This document shows positions 43,890 through 51,918 of a DNA stretch of 64,000 nt, in pieces (the first letter of the stretch is position 1; each line of letters begins with the position of its first letter). This DNA comes from Sinorhizobium numidicum (GTDB taxonomy: Bacteria > Pseudomonadota > Alphaproteobacteria > Rhizobiales > Rhizobiaceae): the NCBI RefSeq assembly GCF_029892045.1, contig NZ_CP120367.1, positions 2,232,001-2,296,000 on the forward strand, read 5' to 3'. The notes below the pieces were generated by a model. The model ran no database searches. It saw only the letters and a list, made by a program, of their open reading frames with translations, and was not told where the DNA came from. The translations under genes and the position numbers were made by a program.

Positions 43890-45263
43890 TTATGTTTGCA
43901 ACGCCTTCATCAACTCGCGGTGAATCTCAACAGGCCCTAGACCGGAAAGTGGGATGACGATGTTCACTGTGAGACCATCCAGCCGCCAATCATGGCTCAG
44001 AGTGCCGCCGAATTGGCGGACCACAGTGGCTTCTACCAACGCGCTGCCGAAGCCCTTCGACCCGGGGGAGGAGTGTATTTGCGGCCCACCGTGTTCCTTC
44101 CATGTGATGACAAGGTGTTCGCCTTCGATCTGCCAGACAATGTCCACTCCGCCACTGTCGCCGCAAAGACCGCCGTATTTGGCAGCATTGGTCGCCAGTT
44201 CGTGGAAGACGAGCGCGAGCCCATTGACCGCCTGCTCTCCGCATCGAACAGCTGGCCCGTCGAGAGAAAACCTTCGGTTCCGTTCAAGCGTCGCAGCCTC
44301 GTGCGGTTCGACGATGATGCTCAGCAATTCGGCCAGACCGGAGGCCGCCCCCTCAACGTCGCTGAAAGAACGCCTCACCAAAGAGTGGGCGGCAGCGAGC
44401 GCGCGCAGCCGACCGGACAGCATCGCGATCAGATCATCCTTGTTGTCCGTACCGCGGGAGCTCATCCGGATCATGCCGCCGATGATTGCGAAAAGATTCT
44501 TGAGCCTGTGGCTCATCTCCCTGGTGAGCAGTTCCTGTTGTTCAAGCGCGTAAGAGAGTTCCTGTTCGGACCGGACCATCTTCAGCGCTATGCCGATGAA
44601 GCTCGCAAGTTCCTGCATCGTCGCTGCGTGGCGGCCGTGGAAATGTCCGATTCCATCGGCGACGATCCAGAGTGTCCCAAGTGGTTCCGTCCTTCCGATG
44701 TAAAGGGGAACGAGCAGGACCTCCGGTAGCGACAGGTCCCGCGGGATCCACTCGTAGACGCGTTCTGGATGAACGGCGAGTGTCGGCGCGTTGCGGTCCA
44801 GCGTAACACCGCACGGCGAGAAATCGCGGGGCGTCGTGGCTCCGTCGAACGGCGACAGAATTCCGGTCAGATGATGCCACCGGAATACTGGGGATGGCTC
44901 CGTCTCTTCCAGAAGACTGATGCCCGCCGAAATCCCGCCGGTCAGTTCCATGGCGAGTTCGACGAACTTCGGGAGCAACTCTCCGGGCGCGTCGTGCATG
45001 CGCCCGGCGAGCTGGAGAAGTGCGGACTTCTCGCGCGCCGCATCGGACTGTGGCACTGGCCGCTGTCTCAGGTCGACGGCGTAGACCGCCGAAACGTCAG
45101 GCTTCGACACAGCTGCAATTTTCACCTTTCCCGTCCTTTCCGCGCCCTGAGCGATCAGAAGGTTCATTGATACCGCAAATCGGAAGGCGAGCAAAACGTC
45201 GGCAGGTAGAATTCCTGGTGCAGGAGTCACGGTGACCGTGTGATGTTTTTCCAGGGCCTTCAT
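43890..45263 (-). CDS. GAF-type HWE/HisKA_2 sensor histidine kinase
   Basis: The 457-residue soluble protein has a GAF-like sensor domain (residues about 85-245) and a kinase core of the HWE/HisKA_2 type. The phospho-His lies in EMSHRLKNLFAIIGGMIRM, the FHELATNAAKYG box replaces the classic N-box, and GSKGFGSALVEATVVRQFGG is the G-box. The start at 45263 was chosen (MKALEKHHTVTVTPAPGILP); an upstream TTG at 45350 would add 29 residues. HWE kinases often control general stress response or light signalling in Alphaproteobacteria. No partner regulator is adjacent. Its stop lies 15 bp from the IS5 fragment, so the 3' end may have been rearranged. Confidence 0.88.
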   Translation of the reverse strand: MKALEKHHTVTVTPAPGILPADVLLAFRFAVSMNLLIAQGAERTGKVKIAAVSKPDVSAVYAVDLRQRPVPQSDAAREKSALLQLAGRMHDAPGELLPKFVELAMELTGGISAGISLLEETEPSPVFRWHHLTGILSPFDGATTPRDFSPCGVTLDRNAPTLAVHPERVYEWIPRDLSLPEVLLVPLYIGRTEPLGTLWIVADGIGHFHGRHAATMQELASFIGIALKMVRSEQELSYALEQQELLTREMSHRLKNLFAIIGGMIRMSSRGTDNKDDLIAMLSGRLRALAAAHSLVRRSFSDVEGAASGLAELLSIIVEPHEAATLERNRRFSLDGPAVRCGEQAVNGLALVFHELATNAAKYGGLCGDSGGVDIVWQIEGEHLVITWKEHGGPQIHSSPGSKGFGSALVEATVVRQFGGTLSHDWRLDGLTVNIVIPLSGLGPVEIHRELMKALQT

Positions 45264-45945
45264 TCCGGCCCAGCGACCCACCAGCCCGCCGCTTGTGGCT
45301 TTGAACGCGTGCGCGACTTCTCTGCGTGGCGGCAGTTCAAATCCGTTCAAGGCGAGGGATTCGCAGTCGGCTTGCCGCTGTGTCGCGTGGGCAAGCGCCG
45401 ATCGTCTCGAGCGGGTGGTTTTCTGCCTTCCGATCGGAACGCGCAGGCAGCGCCATCGTCTGACATTGCGAGTGTGGCGATCCGACCCCGTTGACGACCT
45501 TGGTCGTTGCAGACTGAACGTCCTAAACGAAGTCGGGAACCTGACCTTCAGCGTAAGAGCATTCGGGCGTGCGCTGGTCTGGGGTCATTCACCACATTTC
45601 GTGTCCGGTCACATCGTGGCCGCCCAAGTTTCAACACGTTCAACACCGCAAGGACGTGCGTATGTGGAAGATCCAAGTCGGCCTCGCCGCTGTATCGCCC
45701 CATGGCACGGATGAGACGACCCACAGTTTACCGGCGGCGCGCGAGACGGCTAGCGGGCGACCCGCGGATGCTTTTTTCGTGTTATGATGGGGCTTGCAGC
45801 GCGTAATCACGACCTCGACAATAGGGCAGAGGCCGAACGCTATTTTTGCTCTGGCGCAGGAAGTTTTGCGCCCCCCAGGATAGGCTCAACGCCGAAGCTG
45901 GGTGTGCTGCCTTTTCCTGACTGATCCGGGGCGAGGAGGTAGTCC
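45264..45945. other. Stretch without a recognisable gene
   Basis: About 680 bp between the HWE kinase and the peroxiredoxin. Only unsupported frames are seen. The promoters of both neighbours are likely here. Confidence 0.45.
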
Positions 45946-46581
45946 ATGTCCACGAGTACCCGCCCGCTGCAGCTGGGCGACCAGGCCCCGAATATAGTGC
46001 TCGATGCGATATCGCGCGACGGCAAGATCGCGCTTGATGATTTTCGAGGCCGTAACCCGTTATTGATCGGTATGTTTCGCGGCCTACACTGTCCGTTCTG
46101 CCGGCGCCATGTCGCGGCGATGGCGCAACTCAAGCCGGCCCTGCGTGAGAAAGGCGTCGAATGCCTGGCGGTGGTCATTACGCCGGTCGAGCGGGCGCGG
46201 CTCTATTTCCGTTACCACCCGGCCCCCGATCTTCTCGCCGCATCCGACCCGGAGCGGGCCTCGCACCGTGCTTTCGGCTTGCGCGAGGTCGGGATGGACA
46301 CGGTCAAGGCGATACGGGTTCATCTCCCGGGCGAGTTGCCCGAGCCTATGGATGTCATGGCAATGGACGAGTTTCTCAATAAGAAGGAAGGATATGAGAT
46401 TACGGAAGCCGATCAGCAGGCGATGGCTTCCAGCCAGGGGCAGCTTGTCGGTCAGTTCCTGATCGACCGAGGGGGCATCGTACGCTGGAGCTTCACTGAA
46501 GTTCTGGAGGCTGGCCTCAATACGTTCAGGGCACCGAATCCTGAGGAATTGATGTCCGCAGCTTCCCAAGTTACACATTAA
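45946..46581 (+). CDS. AhpC/TSA-type peroxiredoxin-like protein
   Basis: The 211-residue protein has the thioredoxin-fold peroxiredoxin start (LGDQAPNIVLDAISRDGKIA) and the redox motif CPFC (Cys49, Cys52) in GLHCPFCRRHVAAMAQLKPA. This CxxC is more like the thiol-disulfide/AhpC-TSA family than classic peroxiredoxins. The C-terminal FLIDRGGIVRWSFTEVLEAG is the usual final strand. The RBS GAGGAGG precedes the ATG. It is monocistronic and cytoplasmic. Downstream, 46582-47198 holds no gene apart from repeat R2. Confidence 0.9.
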   Translation: MSTSTRPLQLGDQAPNIVLDAISRDGKIALDDFRGRNPLLIGMFRGLHCPFCRRHVAAMAQLKPALREKGVECLAVVITPVERARLYFRYHPAPDLLAASDPERASHRAFGLREVGMDTVKAIRVHLPGELPEPMDVMAMDEFLNKKEGYEITEADQQAMASSQGQLVGQFLIDRGGIVRWSFTEVLEAGLNTFRAPNPEELMSAASQVTH

Positions 46582-46868
46582 TAGGCGGCGGAAATAGGCT
46601 GCTGAAAACTCGCTCGACGACCACCGTCCTGTGGTGATTCTGTGAATTTAGATGATGCTAAGGCGCGGAGGGTTAAAGTCTGCCCGTGGGCTTCGTAGCG
46701 ATTTCCATTCAACGGCCGCGGAGCGACCAGACGCTAGAGTGAGCAGGCCTCGCGCATAGGCGGGGCGACGTCCCCTCCTTGCCGCAATCACGCCGTTCCG
46801 ACGGGCGCGCCATCTGGCAAGTTTCCACACCCTTTCCTGATTTTCTTTGGCGAAGTGGGAAGGTCAGG

Positions 46869-46970
46869 ATTGGGCGAAGGGAGCCGTTCTTCACGAGCCC
46901 CCGTGCACGGCTTGTTGCGAGGATGTTCACGTTCTGGGCTAAATGGATCGCATAATGTATCCCTTGGAAC
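46869..46970 (+). repeat. ~100-bp repeat R2 with dif-like half site
   Basis: Second copy of R1 (43421-43520), with GATCGCATAATGTATC at 46946-46961. The two copies bound a 3.4-kb segment with the IS5 fragment, HWE kinase and peroxiredoxin. Confidence 0.55.
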
Positions 46971-47198
46971 AGCCTCCAGTGGAGGATACGACCGCGTCAA
47001 GCAACGCCGGTCGCTTGCAACGGCGGGGAGGTGAGGGGAGGCCTGCGGCCCATACTGCATTTAGTTCTTCCGTCGACATCCCCACCTCGCGTGCTTGCGG
47101 TACCTATGCCGACCGCTTGCTGACAATGCACCGGCGATCGGTTGCCGGTTCGAGGGGCTGGGGCCGGGTTAAGTAAACTGGAACGACAATCTCTGCAC

Positions 47199-47795
47199 TC
47201 AGCTGCGCGCGAATTCCAGCAGCGGACCGATATCATGATAGTCCGCTGCGCGTAGCGCGGCGACGTAACGCGCGCGCAATTCGCCCACGTTGGCCAAGCT
47301 GCCACCACTCCAACTGAAAGGCTCGCCGCCGAGCCGCTCAATCAGAAGGTCAGCCGCCAGGCGCGCGTGACGGCCATTTCCGTTCGGAAACGGGTGAATC
47401 GCGACGAGGCGATGATGGAACCTGATCGCGATCTCATCCGGCGGAAAGGTCTCATGCTCGATCCAGTATCGGATGTCGTCCATCAGGCTCGCCAGGTCCA
47501 TCCCTATGCGATAGGCTTGAATGCCGATGTCGCGCTCGGTCGTCCGGAACGTACCGGCCCACTGCCAGACTTCCCCAAACATCTGCTTGTGCAGTGTCCG
47601 CATGAAGTCTTCGCTGAGCATCCGCTCGAGCGGCACGCGCCGCCGCGCGCGCGCCCAGGCCGCACCCTCCACGATGTTCTCCTGTTCTGCCTCGTTGAGG
47701 TCGTTGCGGTGAGTGATCCAGGTCTGGAGCAGGCCCTCTCGCTCCTGCGGTTCAAGCGGTGTCGCGTCCTCAGGCTCCTGGAAGAGATCCGTCAT
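47199..47795 (-). CDS. Mobile mystery protein B (Fic-domain)
   Basis: The 198-residue protein has the Fic motif HPFPNGNGRHAR (residues 134-145), with Asn in place of Asp as in the mobile mystery B branch (TIGR02613-type), and the N-terminal segment VWQWAGTFRTTERDIG that forms the flap. It is encoded directly after mobile mystery protein A with an ATGA overlap. This pair is known from plasmids and islands and is suspected to be a toxin-antitoxin-like module. No obvious inhibitory (S/T)xxxE(G/N) helix is visible in this chain. Confidence 0.9.
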   Translation of the reverse strand: MTDLFQEPEDATPLEPQEREGLLQTWITHRNDLNEAEQENIVEGAAWARARRRVPLERMLSEDFMRTLHKQMFGEVWQWAGTFRTTERDIGIQAYRIGMDLASLMDDIRYWIEHETFPPDEIAIRFHHRLVAIHPFPNGNGRHARLAADLLIERLGGEPFSWSGGSLANVGELRARYVAALRAADYHDIGPLLEFARS

Positions 47796-48253
47796 ATCTC
47801 GTTCCAGAGATCGCGCTCAGAGAGCTTGTCGCGGATATATGCCTGGATGCGAGATTCGAAATCGGCATTGTCCGTGCCTTGCGCTTCCAGCCGCATCGTA
47901 TGCGCGACACGCTGCAGCTCGCGTATTGCGATCTTGCGCGCCCGAGCCTCAATGACTGCCTGAAGCGAGCTGTTCGGAACGAGGGCGTAGACGAGCGTGC
48001 AATCCAGCGCCTCGGCGGCGCGCCGCAGCGTGTTGAGCTGGATGGTTCCTGCCGCTTCCGACTTCTCGATCGTTTCGACAGTCTGGGGTCGGATGCCGAT
48101 GCGCGCGCCGAGCTGCACGCCCGTCATGCCGAGGGCATCGCGCAGCGCGCGCACCCATCCCCTCGGCGGCGCCCTGAACCGATCAATCGGCTGGAGCGAC
48201 TGAAGTCTCTCGTCGAGGCGGAGCCGTGCTCTCTTGCGAGTATTGCTCTTCAT
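47792..48253 (-). CDS. Mobile mystery protein A (HTH regulator)
   Basis: The 153-residue protein has a central XRE-type HTH (GWVRALRDALGMTGVQLGAR through LNTLRRAAEALDCTLVYALV), the mobile mystery A pattern. The start was set at 48253 after AGGAG; an ATG one codon upstream is also possible. It overlaps the Fic-type partner gene downstream. The five iterons in its promoter fit autoregulation by this protein. Confidence 0.88.
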   Translation of the reverse strand: MKSNTRKRARLRLDERLQSLQPIDRFRAPPRGWVRALRDALGMTGVQLGARIGIRPQTVETIEKSEAAGTIQLNTLRRAAEALDCTLVYALVPNSSLQAVIEARARKIAIRELQRVAHTMRLEAQGTDNADFESRIQAYIRDKLSERDLWNEI

Positions 48254-48267
48254 CATGCTCCTATCAC

Positions 48268-48413
48268 CAGCCTGCAAGCTGATCTTGGACGCAACTTTAT
48301 CAGCTCAGAGCCTGACGAACAAGATCAATTGGTCAGTCCATAGGCTGACAACATGAGGCATAGAATCAGCCTACAGCCTGAGACATAGGCGATAAAATCA
48401 GTCTGTAGCCTCC
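48268..48413. repeat. Five palindromic iterons with 33-bp period before mobile mystery A
   Basis: 15-bp copies start at 48268, 48301, 48334, 48367 and 48399: CAGCCTGCAAGCTGA, CAGCTCAGAGCCTGA, CAGTCCATAGGCTGA, CAGCCTACAGCCTGA and CAGTCTGTAGCCTCC. Consensus is TCAGNCTNNAGNCTGA, a near palindrome. Spacing of 33, 33, 33 and 32 bp is three helical turns, so the copies lie on one face of the DNA. From 48414 to 48704 only a TTG-start frame without RBS is seen. Confidence 0.8.
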
Positions 48414-48704
48414 GGGTGTTCCTGAAACTAGAGAAAAGTTCCGATGGAGATGACCCGTGAGATACTGTCATAGCTATTGTCACGGCCTGCGTTCTCGAGT
48501 TCGCAATCACTAAATTGAAGGTTCTCTGGTTCGAATCGCCTCAGGGCGGACAGCACGCTGTATCCGATTGTCGAGGCGGTCGTGCTGCGATCTAGCGCCT
48601 CCGCATCGAATGCCTTCTGCGATCCACAGCGGCAATAGATTAGCGACAATGATTATGCATGCGGTCGACTAACCCGGCGAGGGAGAGATACCCTCGATCG
48701 GTCT

Positions 48705-49376
48705 CTAAAGCCGGCCGAATTCATCGAGCAGATCCTCGAGCGTTTTCCCCTGAGCGACCCGCTCCCGAGTCTTCTGCTCGCGTTCGGCCTGTTCGCGTGC
48801 CGCTTCGAGGACCACTTCCGCCATCGGCAATGGCACGACCGTCACGCCGATCGTGTCGGCCACGACGAAATCACCCGGATTGACCGTCACCCCTCCGCAC
48901 TGGATCGGCACATTGACGGAAAGCTCCTCCTTGCGTCCGGAATACATGGTGTGGGTGCCGCGCGCGGTGATGGCGCGGGTCCAGATTGGCCATCCTATGT
49001 CGCGCAGCTCATCAATGTCCCGACCGGCGCCGTCGATGATCATGCCCCGGATGCCACGATTGCGCGCAAGGCCGCCCATCAGCCCGCCGCAAACCGAAGT
49101 CTGGCGATCGCCTCCGGCATCAACCACGATCACGTCTCCGGCACCGCTCATCTCGATTGCCCGCAGCGGGTCCACGAGATCGCCGGGCGAGAGCTGGACC
49201 GTCACCGCCTGTCCGACGATCTTGGCCGGGAAGGCCGGCTTGATCTCGGAATCCATCACCCCCTGGCGGTATTGGCAATCTGCAAAAACGCAGGAGGCGC
49301 TGTAGCACTGGGCCACCGCATCGAATTTCGCGGCGAGCGCAGGATTGCGCTCGAAATGGTTGAACAGCTTCAGCAT
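48705..49376 (-). CDS. RraA-family aldolase/decarboxylase-like protein
   Basis: The 223-residue protein has the RraA fold with GGLMGGLARNRGIRGMIIDG followed by AGRDIDELRDIGWPIW, whose Arg-Asp pair is the metal/substrate site of HMG/CHA aldolases and oxaloacetate decarboxylases in this family. It is therefore more likely an enzyme than the RNase E inhibitor. The start at 49376 has AGAGG upstream. It is the last gene of a leftward catabolic operon with a D-2-hydroxyacid dehydrogenase, VOC protein and ribose-type ABC importer; an alpha-keto acid made by the dehydrogenase may be its substrate (inference). Confidence 0.87.
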   Translation of the reverse strand: MLKLFNHFERNPALAAKFDAVAQCYSASCVFADCQYRQGVMDSEIKPAFPAKIVGQAVTVQLSPGDLVDPLRAIEMSGAGDVIVVDAGGDRQTSVCGGLMGGLARNRGIRGMIIDGAGRDIDELRDIGWPIWTRAITARGTHTMYSGRKEELSVNVPIQCGGVTVNPGDFVVADTIGVTVVPLPMAEVVLEAAREQAEREQKTRERVAQGKTLEDLLDEFGRL

Positions 49377-49387
49377 TTTAACCTCTT

Positions 49388-50407
49388 TCAATCCCGCCGG
49401 AGGTCACCGTCTTGCCCGCCCAGCGACACTTCGTTCACCGGATTGAGCGGGCGCTCGCCCTTCAGCACGCGAGCGACCTCCGAGGCGGCCGTCTCGCGGG
49501 CGAGCCGGATCGATTCTTCGGAATAATAAGCGACATGGGAGGTGACGATCAGATTTTCGAGCGAGAATAAAGGATTGCTGGAGGGGTTCCAGTTCCTGAG
49601 CTTTGCCGGCTCTTCCTCGAGATCGTCGAGGCCGGCACCGGCAATGCGCCCCTCAGCCAGGGCTTTGGCGAGAGCACGGTTGTCGATCGTTGGGCCGCGG
49701 CCGGTATTCACGATGATGGCGTCCTTCCTCATCTTCGCAAGCTCGGCCTCGCCCAGAAAATGATGCGACTCGGCCGTCATCGGCACCTGCATCATCAGAT
49801 AGTCCGAGCGGGCAAGGATCTCGTCCTTCCCGACAAGCGCGACCCCCTTCGCTTCGGCGATGCCTTCGGCTAGGTAGGGATCATAGGCGATGATCGTGAC
49901 GCCGAACGCCTTGGCGCGCTCAGCTATCGCCTGGCCGATCTTGCCGAAAGAGACGATTCCCATGGTGCGGCCTTTGAGACGACAAACGGGTTTGCCCATC
50001 TGCCAACGCCAGATGCCGTTGCGGATCGCCGCGTCATAGCGAATGAGCTTGCGGGCGAGCGCCAGCCAGAGCGCGATGGCGTGGTCGGCCACCTCGTCGG
50101 TGCAGTAATCGCGGACATTGGTGACGAGGATCCCCTTCCGGGTCGCGGCCTCGACGTCGACAATGTCCACGCCGACGCCGTATCGCGCAATCACCCGGCA
50201 GCGCTCCATGCGATCGATGGTCGCCGAACCCACACGCGCATATTGATTCATGATCGCGTCGCAGTCGCGCGCTTCTTCGAACAGCTCCTCCTCCGACTTG
50301 GCCTGCAGGGCGACAACCCGGGCTCCCGCCGCTTCAAGGATCGGCAGCTCAATGTCGAGATTGCCATAGTCGTAGTCGGTGATGACGACCTTGGGTTTGC
50401 GCGCCAT
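49388..50407 (-). CDS. D-2-hydroxyacid dehydrogenase family protein
   Basis: The 339-residue protein has the NAD fold GIVSFGKIGQAIAERAKAFG and the catalytic triad region: Arg in NTGRGPTIDNRA, Glu in DDLEEEPAK, and His in VTSHVAYYSEES. The opening YDYGNLDIELPI and RVIARYGVGVDIVDV are typical of the CtBP/phosphoglycerate dehydrogenase-like branch. The start is the ATG at 50407. It lies between the RraA-family gene (12-bp gap) and the VOC gene, and fits a pathway that reduces or oxidises a 2-hydroxy acid. Confidence 0.9.
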   Translation of the reverse strand: MARKPKVVITDYDYGNLDIELPILEAAGARVVALQAKSEEELFEEARDCDAIMNQYARVGSATIDRMERCRVIARYGVGVDIVDVEAATRKGILVTNVRDYCTDEVADHAIALWLALARKLIRYDAAIRNGIWRWQMGKPVCRLKGRTMGIVSFGKIGQAIAERAKAFGVTIIAYDPYLAEGIAEAKGVALVGKDEILARSDYLMMQVPMTAESHHFLGEAELAKMRKDAIIVNTGRGPTIDNRALAKALAEGRIAGAGLDDLEEEPAKLRNWNPSSNPLFSLENLIVTSHVAYYSEESIRLARETAASEVARVLKGERPLNPVNEVSLGGQDGDLRRD

Positions 50408-50419
50408 GCTCGCTTCCTT

Positions 50420-50914
50420 TCAGACGTAGGCGCCGGCCGAATAGGTGAGCTCGTAGGAATGGCTGTAGAGCTCGATGACGTTGCCGAACGGGTCCTCGCA
50501 ATAGATCATCCGGTAGGGCTTTTGCCCCGGATAATAGAACCGCACCTGCTTCATCCGCTGCCGGCCGCCGAGCGATTCGATGATCTTGACCCGCTCCTCG
50601 AGATTTTCGTCCTGCAGGCAGAAATGGAAAAGGCCAGGCCGCCAATATTCGAATGGCTTTTCCTCCGGCGCCGTTCTGGGGAATTCGAAGAGCTCGATAC
50701 CGATGCCGTCGCCTGTCGAGAGATGGGCGATGCGGAAGCTTCCCCACCCTGGACCGAACACATCGTCGCACATCTGTCCGATAGCGCTGTCGTCGTGCTG
50801 GATTTCGGTCGGCGGCATTATCACGTAGAAGCCGAAGGCCTTCGCGTAGAACGCGACCGCCTTCTCGAGATCTGGGACGGTGACGCCGATATGGGAAAAC
50901 GTGATGGCTGTCAT
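50420..50914 (-). CDS. VOC-family protein (glyoxalase/bleomycin resistance fold)
   Basis: The 164-residue protein has the paired beta-alpha-beta VOC units: FSHIGVTVPDLEKAVAFYAK, then GLFHFCLQDENLEERVKIIE and YCEDPFGNVIELYSH. Candidate metal ligands are His in SHIG, His in FHFC, and Glu in VIELYSH. The start at 50914 overlaps the stop of the permease gene (ATGA); the longer frame to 51004 was rejected because the domain begins here. Presence in a sugar or acid catabolic operon suggests an isomerase or lyase role. Confidence 0.88.
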   Translation of the reverse strand: MTAITFSHIGVTVPDLEKAVAFYAKAFGFYVIMPPTEIQHDDSAIGQMCDDVFGPGWGSFRIAHLSTGDGIGIELFEFPRTAPEEKPFEYWRPGLFHFCLQDENLEERVKIIESLGGRQRMKQVRFYYPGQKPYRMIYCEDPFGNVIELYSHSYELTYSAGAYV

Positions 50915-51918
50915 TGCGCTTTCCTCCTTTCCTGCCGTGCGCCTCGCGCCGAGTGCAGCAGACCGAGGGCCCAGACGAATCCGCGGCTGAGCTCGCCGCG
51001 CCACATGTCGATCGCCACGGCGAGAACGATGATCGCGCCGATCACGACATTCTGCGTGGATGTCGCCACAGCATTGAGGTTCAGTCCGTTCTGAACGATT
51101 GTTACCGTCAGCGCACCGAAGAGAGTGGCCACCATGTCACCGCGCCCGCCCGCGAGGCTGGCGCCACCGATCACGGCTGCGGCGATCGCCTGTAATTCGA
51201 GGCCGGCGCCGTAGTTGGGCGAGCCCGAATTCAATCGCGCCGCCATCAGAATCGCCCCGATCGCCGCCATCAGGCCAGCCAACGTGAACGCGCAAAGCTG
51301 GATACGCCGCACCTTGATGCCGGATAGCCGCGCCGCCTCGGCATTGCCACCCACCGCATAGATCGAGCGTCCGAGGCGGGTGCGCCGCATAAGCCAGTGG
51401 GCGACCGCGAAGAACAGAACAATATAGATCAGGGGAAGCGGGATGCCGGCCAGCCTGCCGTAGAACAGCGGCTCGAGACGATCCGACGCCTCGAAGACGG
51501 GCGAGCCGTTGTTGAACATGAATGCTAGGCCGCGATAGGCGCTCAGGCCGGCGAGAGTGGTGATGAAGGCCGGAATGCGGAGATAGGCGGTGATCGCTCC
51601 GTTGAGGGCGCCGATCGCAGCGCCGGTAGCAAGAGCGAGCACAACAGCAGGCCAAAATCCGAAGCCCCAGAATTTCAGCATCATAGCGAGCAGCATTGTC
51701 AGAAGCGCGATCATGGATCCGGGGCTCAGATCGATGCCGCCGACGATGATTACCGCCGTGGAACCGATCGCCACGAGAGCGACGATGCTGACCTGAAGAG
51801 CGAGATTGTTCAGGTTGCCTGGGGTAAGGAAACGGTCCGTCGTGGACATGACGAGAAGCGCAACGACGATCGTGGCGATCGCCGGGCCGGTGACGGGAAG
51901 GAAAAACAGCCGCTTCAT
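50911..51918 (-). CDS. Ribose-type ABC importer permease (importer 1)
   Basis: The 335-residue integral membrane protein has about ten helices. The signature AIAAAVIGGASLAGGRGDMV matches the conserved region of the RbsC/XylH permease family, and GGIDLSPGSMIALLTMLLAM the N-terminal DLS motif. Its start overlaps the stop of the ATPase gene upstream (4 bp), and its stop overlaps the VOC gene start. It forms one importer with the ATPase at 51915-53417 and the binding protein at 53481-54533. Confidence 0.92.
   Translation of the reverse strand: MKRLFFLPVTGPAIATIVVALLVMSTTDRFLTPGNLNNLALQVSIVALVAIGSTAVIIVGGIDLSPGSMIALLTMLLAMMLKFWGFGFWPAVVLALATGAAIGALNGAITAYLRIPAFITTLAGLSAYRGLAFMFNNGSPVFEASDRLEPLFYGRLAGIPLPLIYIVLFFAVAHWLMRRTRLGRSIYAVGGNAEAARLSGIKVRRIQLCAFTLAGLMAAIGAILMAARLNSGSPNYGAGLELQAIAAAVIGGASLAGGRGDMVATLFGALTVTIVQNGLNLNAVATSTQNVVIGAIIVLAVAIDMWRGELSRGFVWALGLLHSARGARQERRKAQ

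Noticed and set aside
48268..48413. CRISPR-like array
   Set aside because: Repeats are 15 bp, degenerate and palindromic, spacers are 18 bp, and no cas genes are near; an operator array fits better.
48428..48649. Leftward 73-codon frame with TTG start
   Set aside because: No RBS and no recognised family; it may be a remnant, but the support is too weak.
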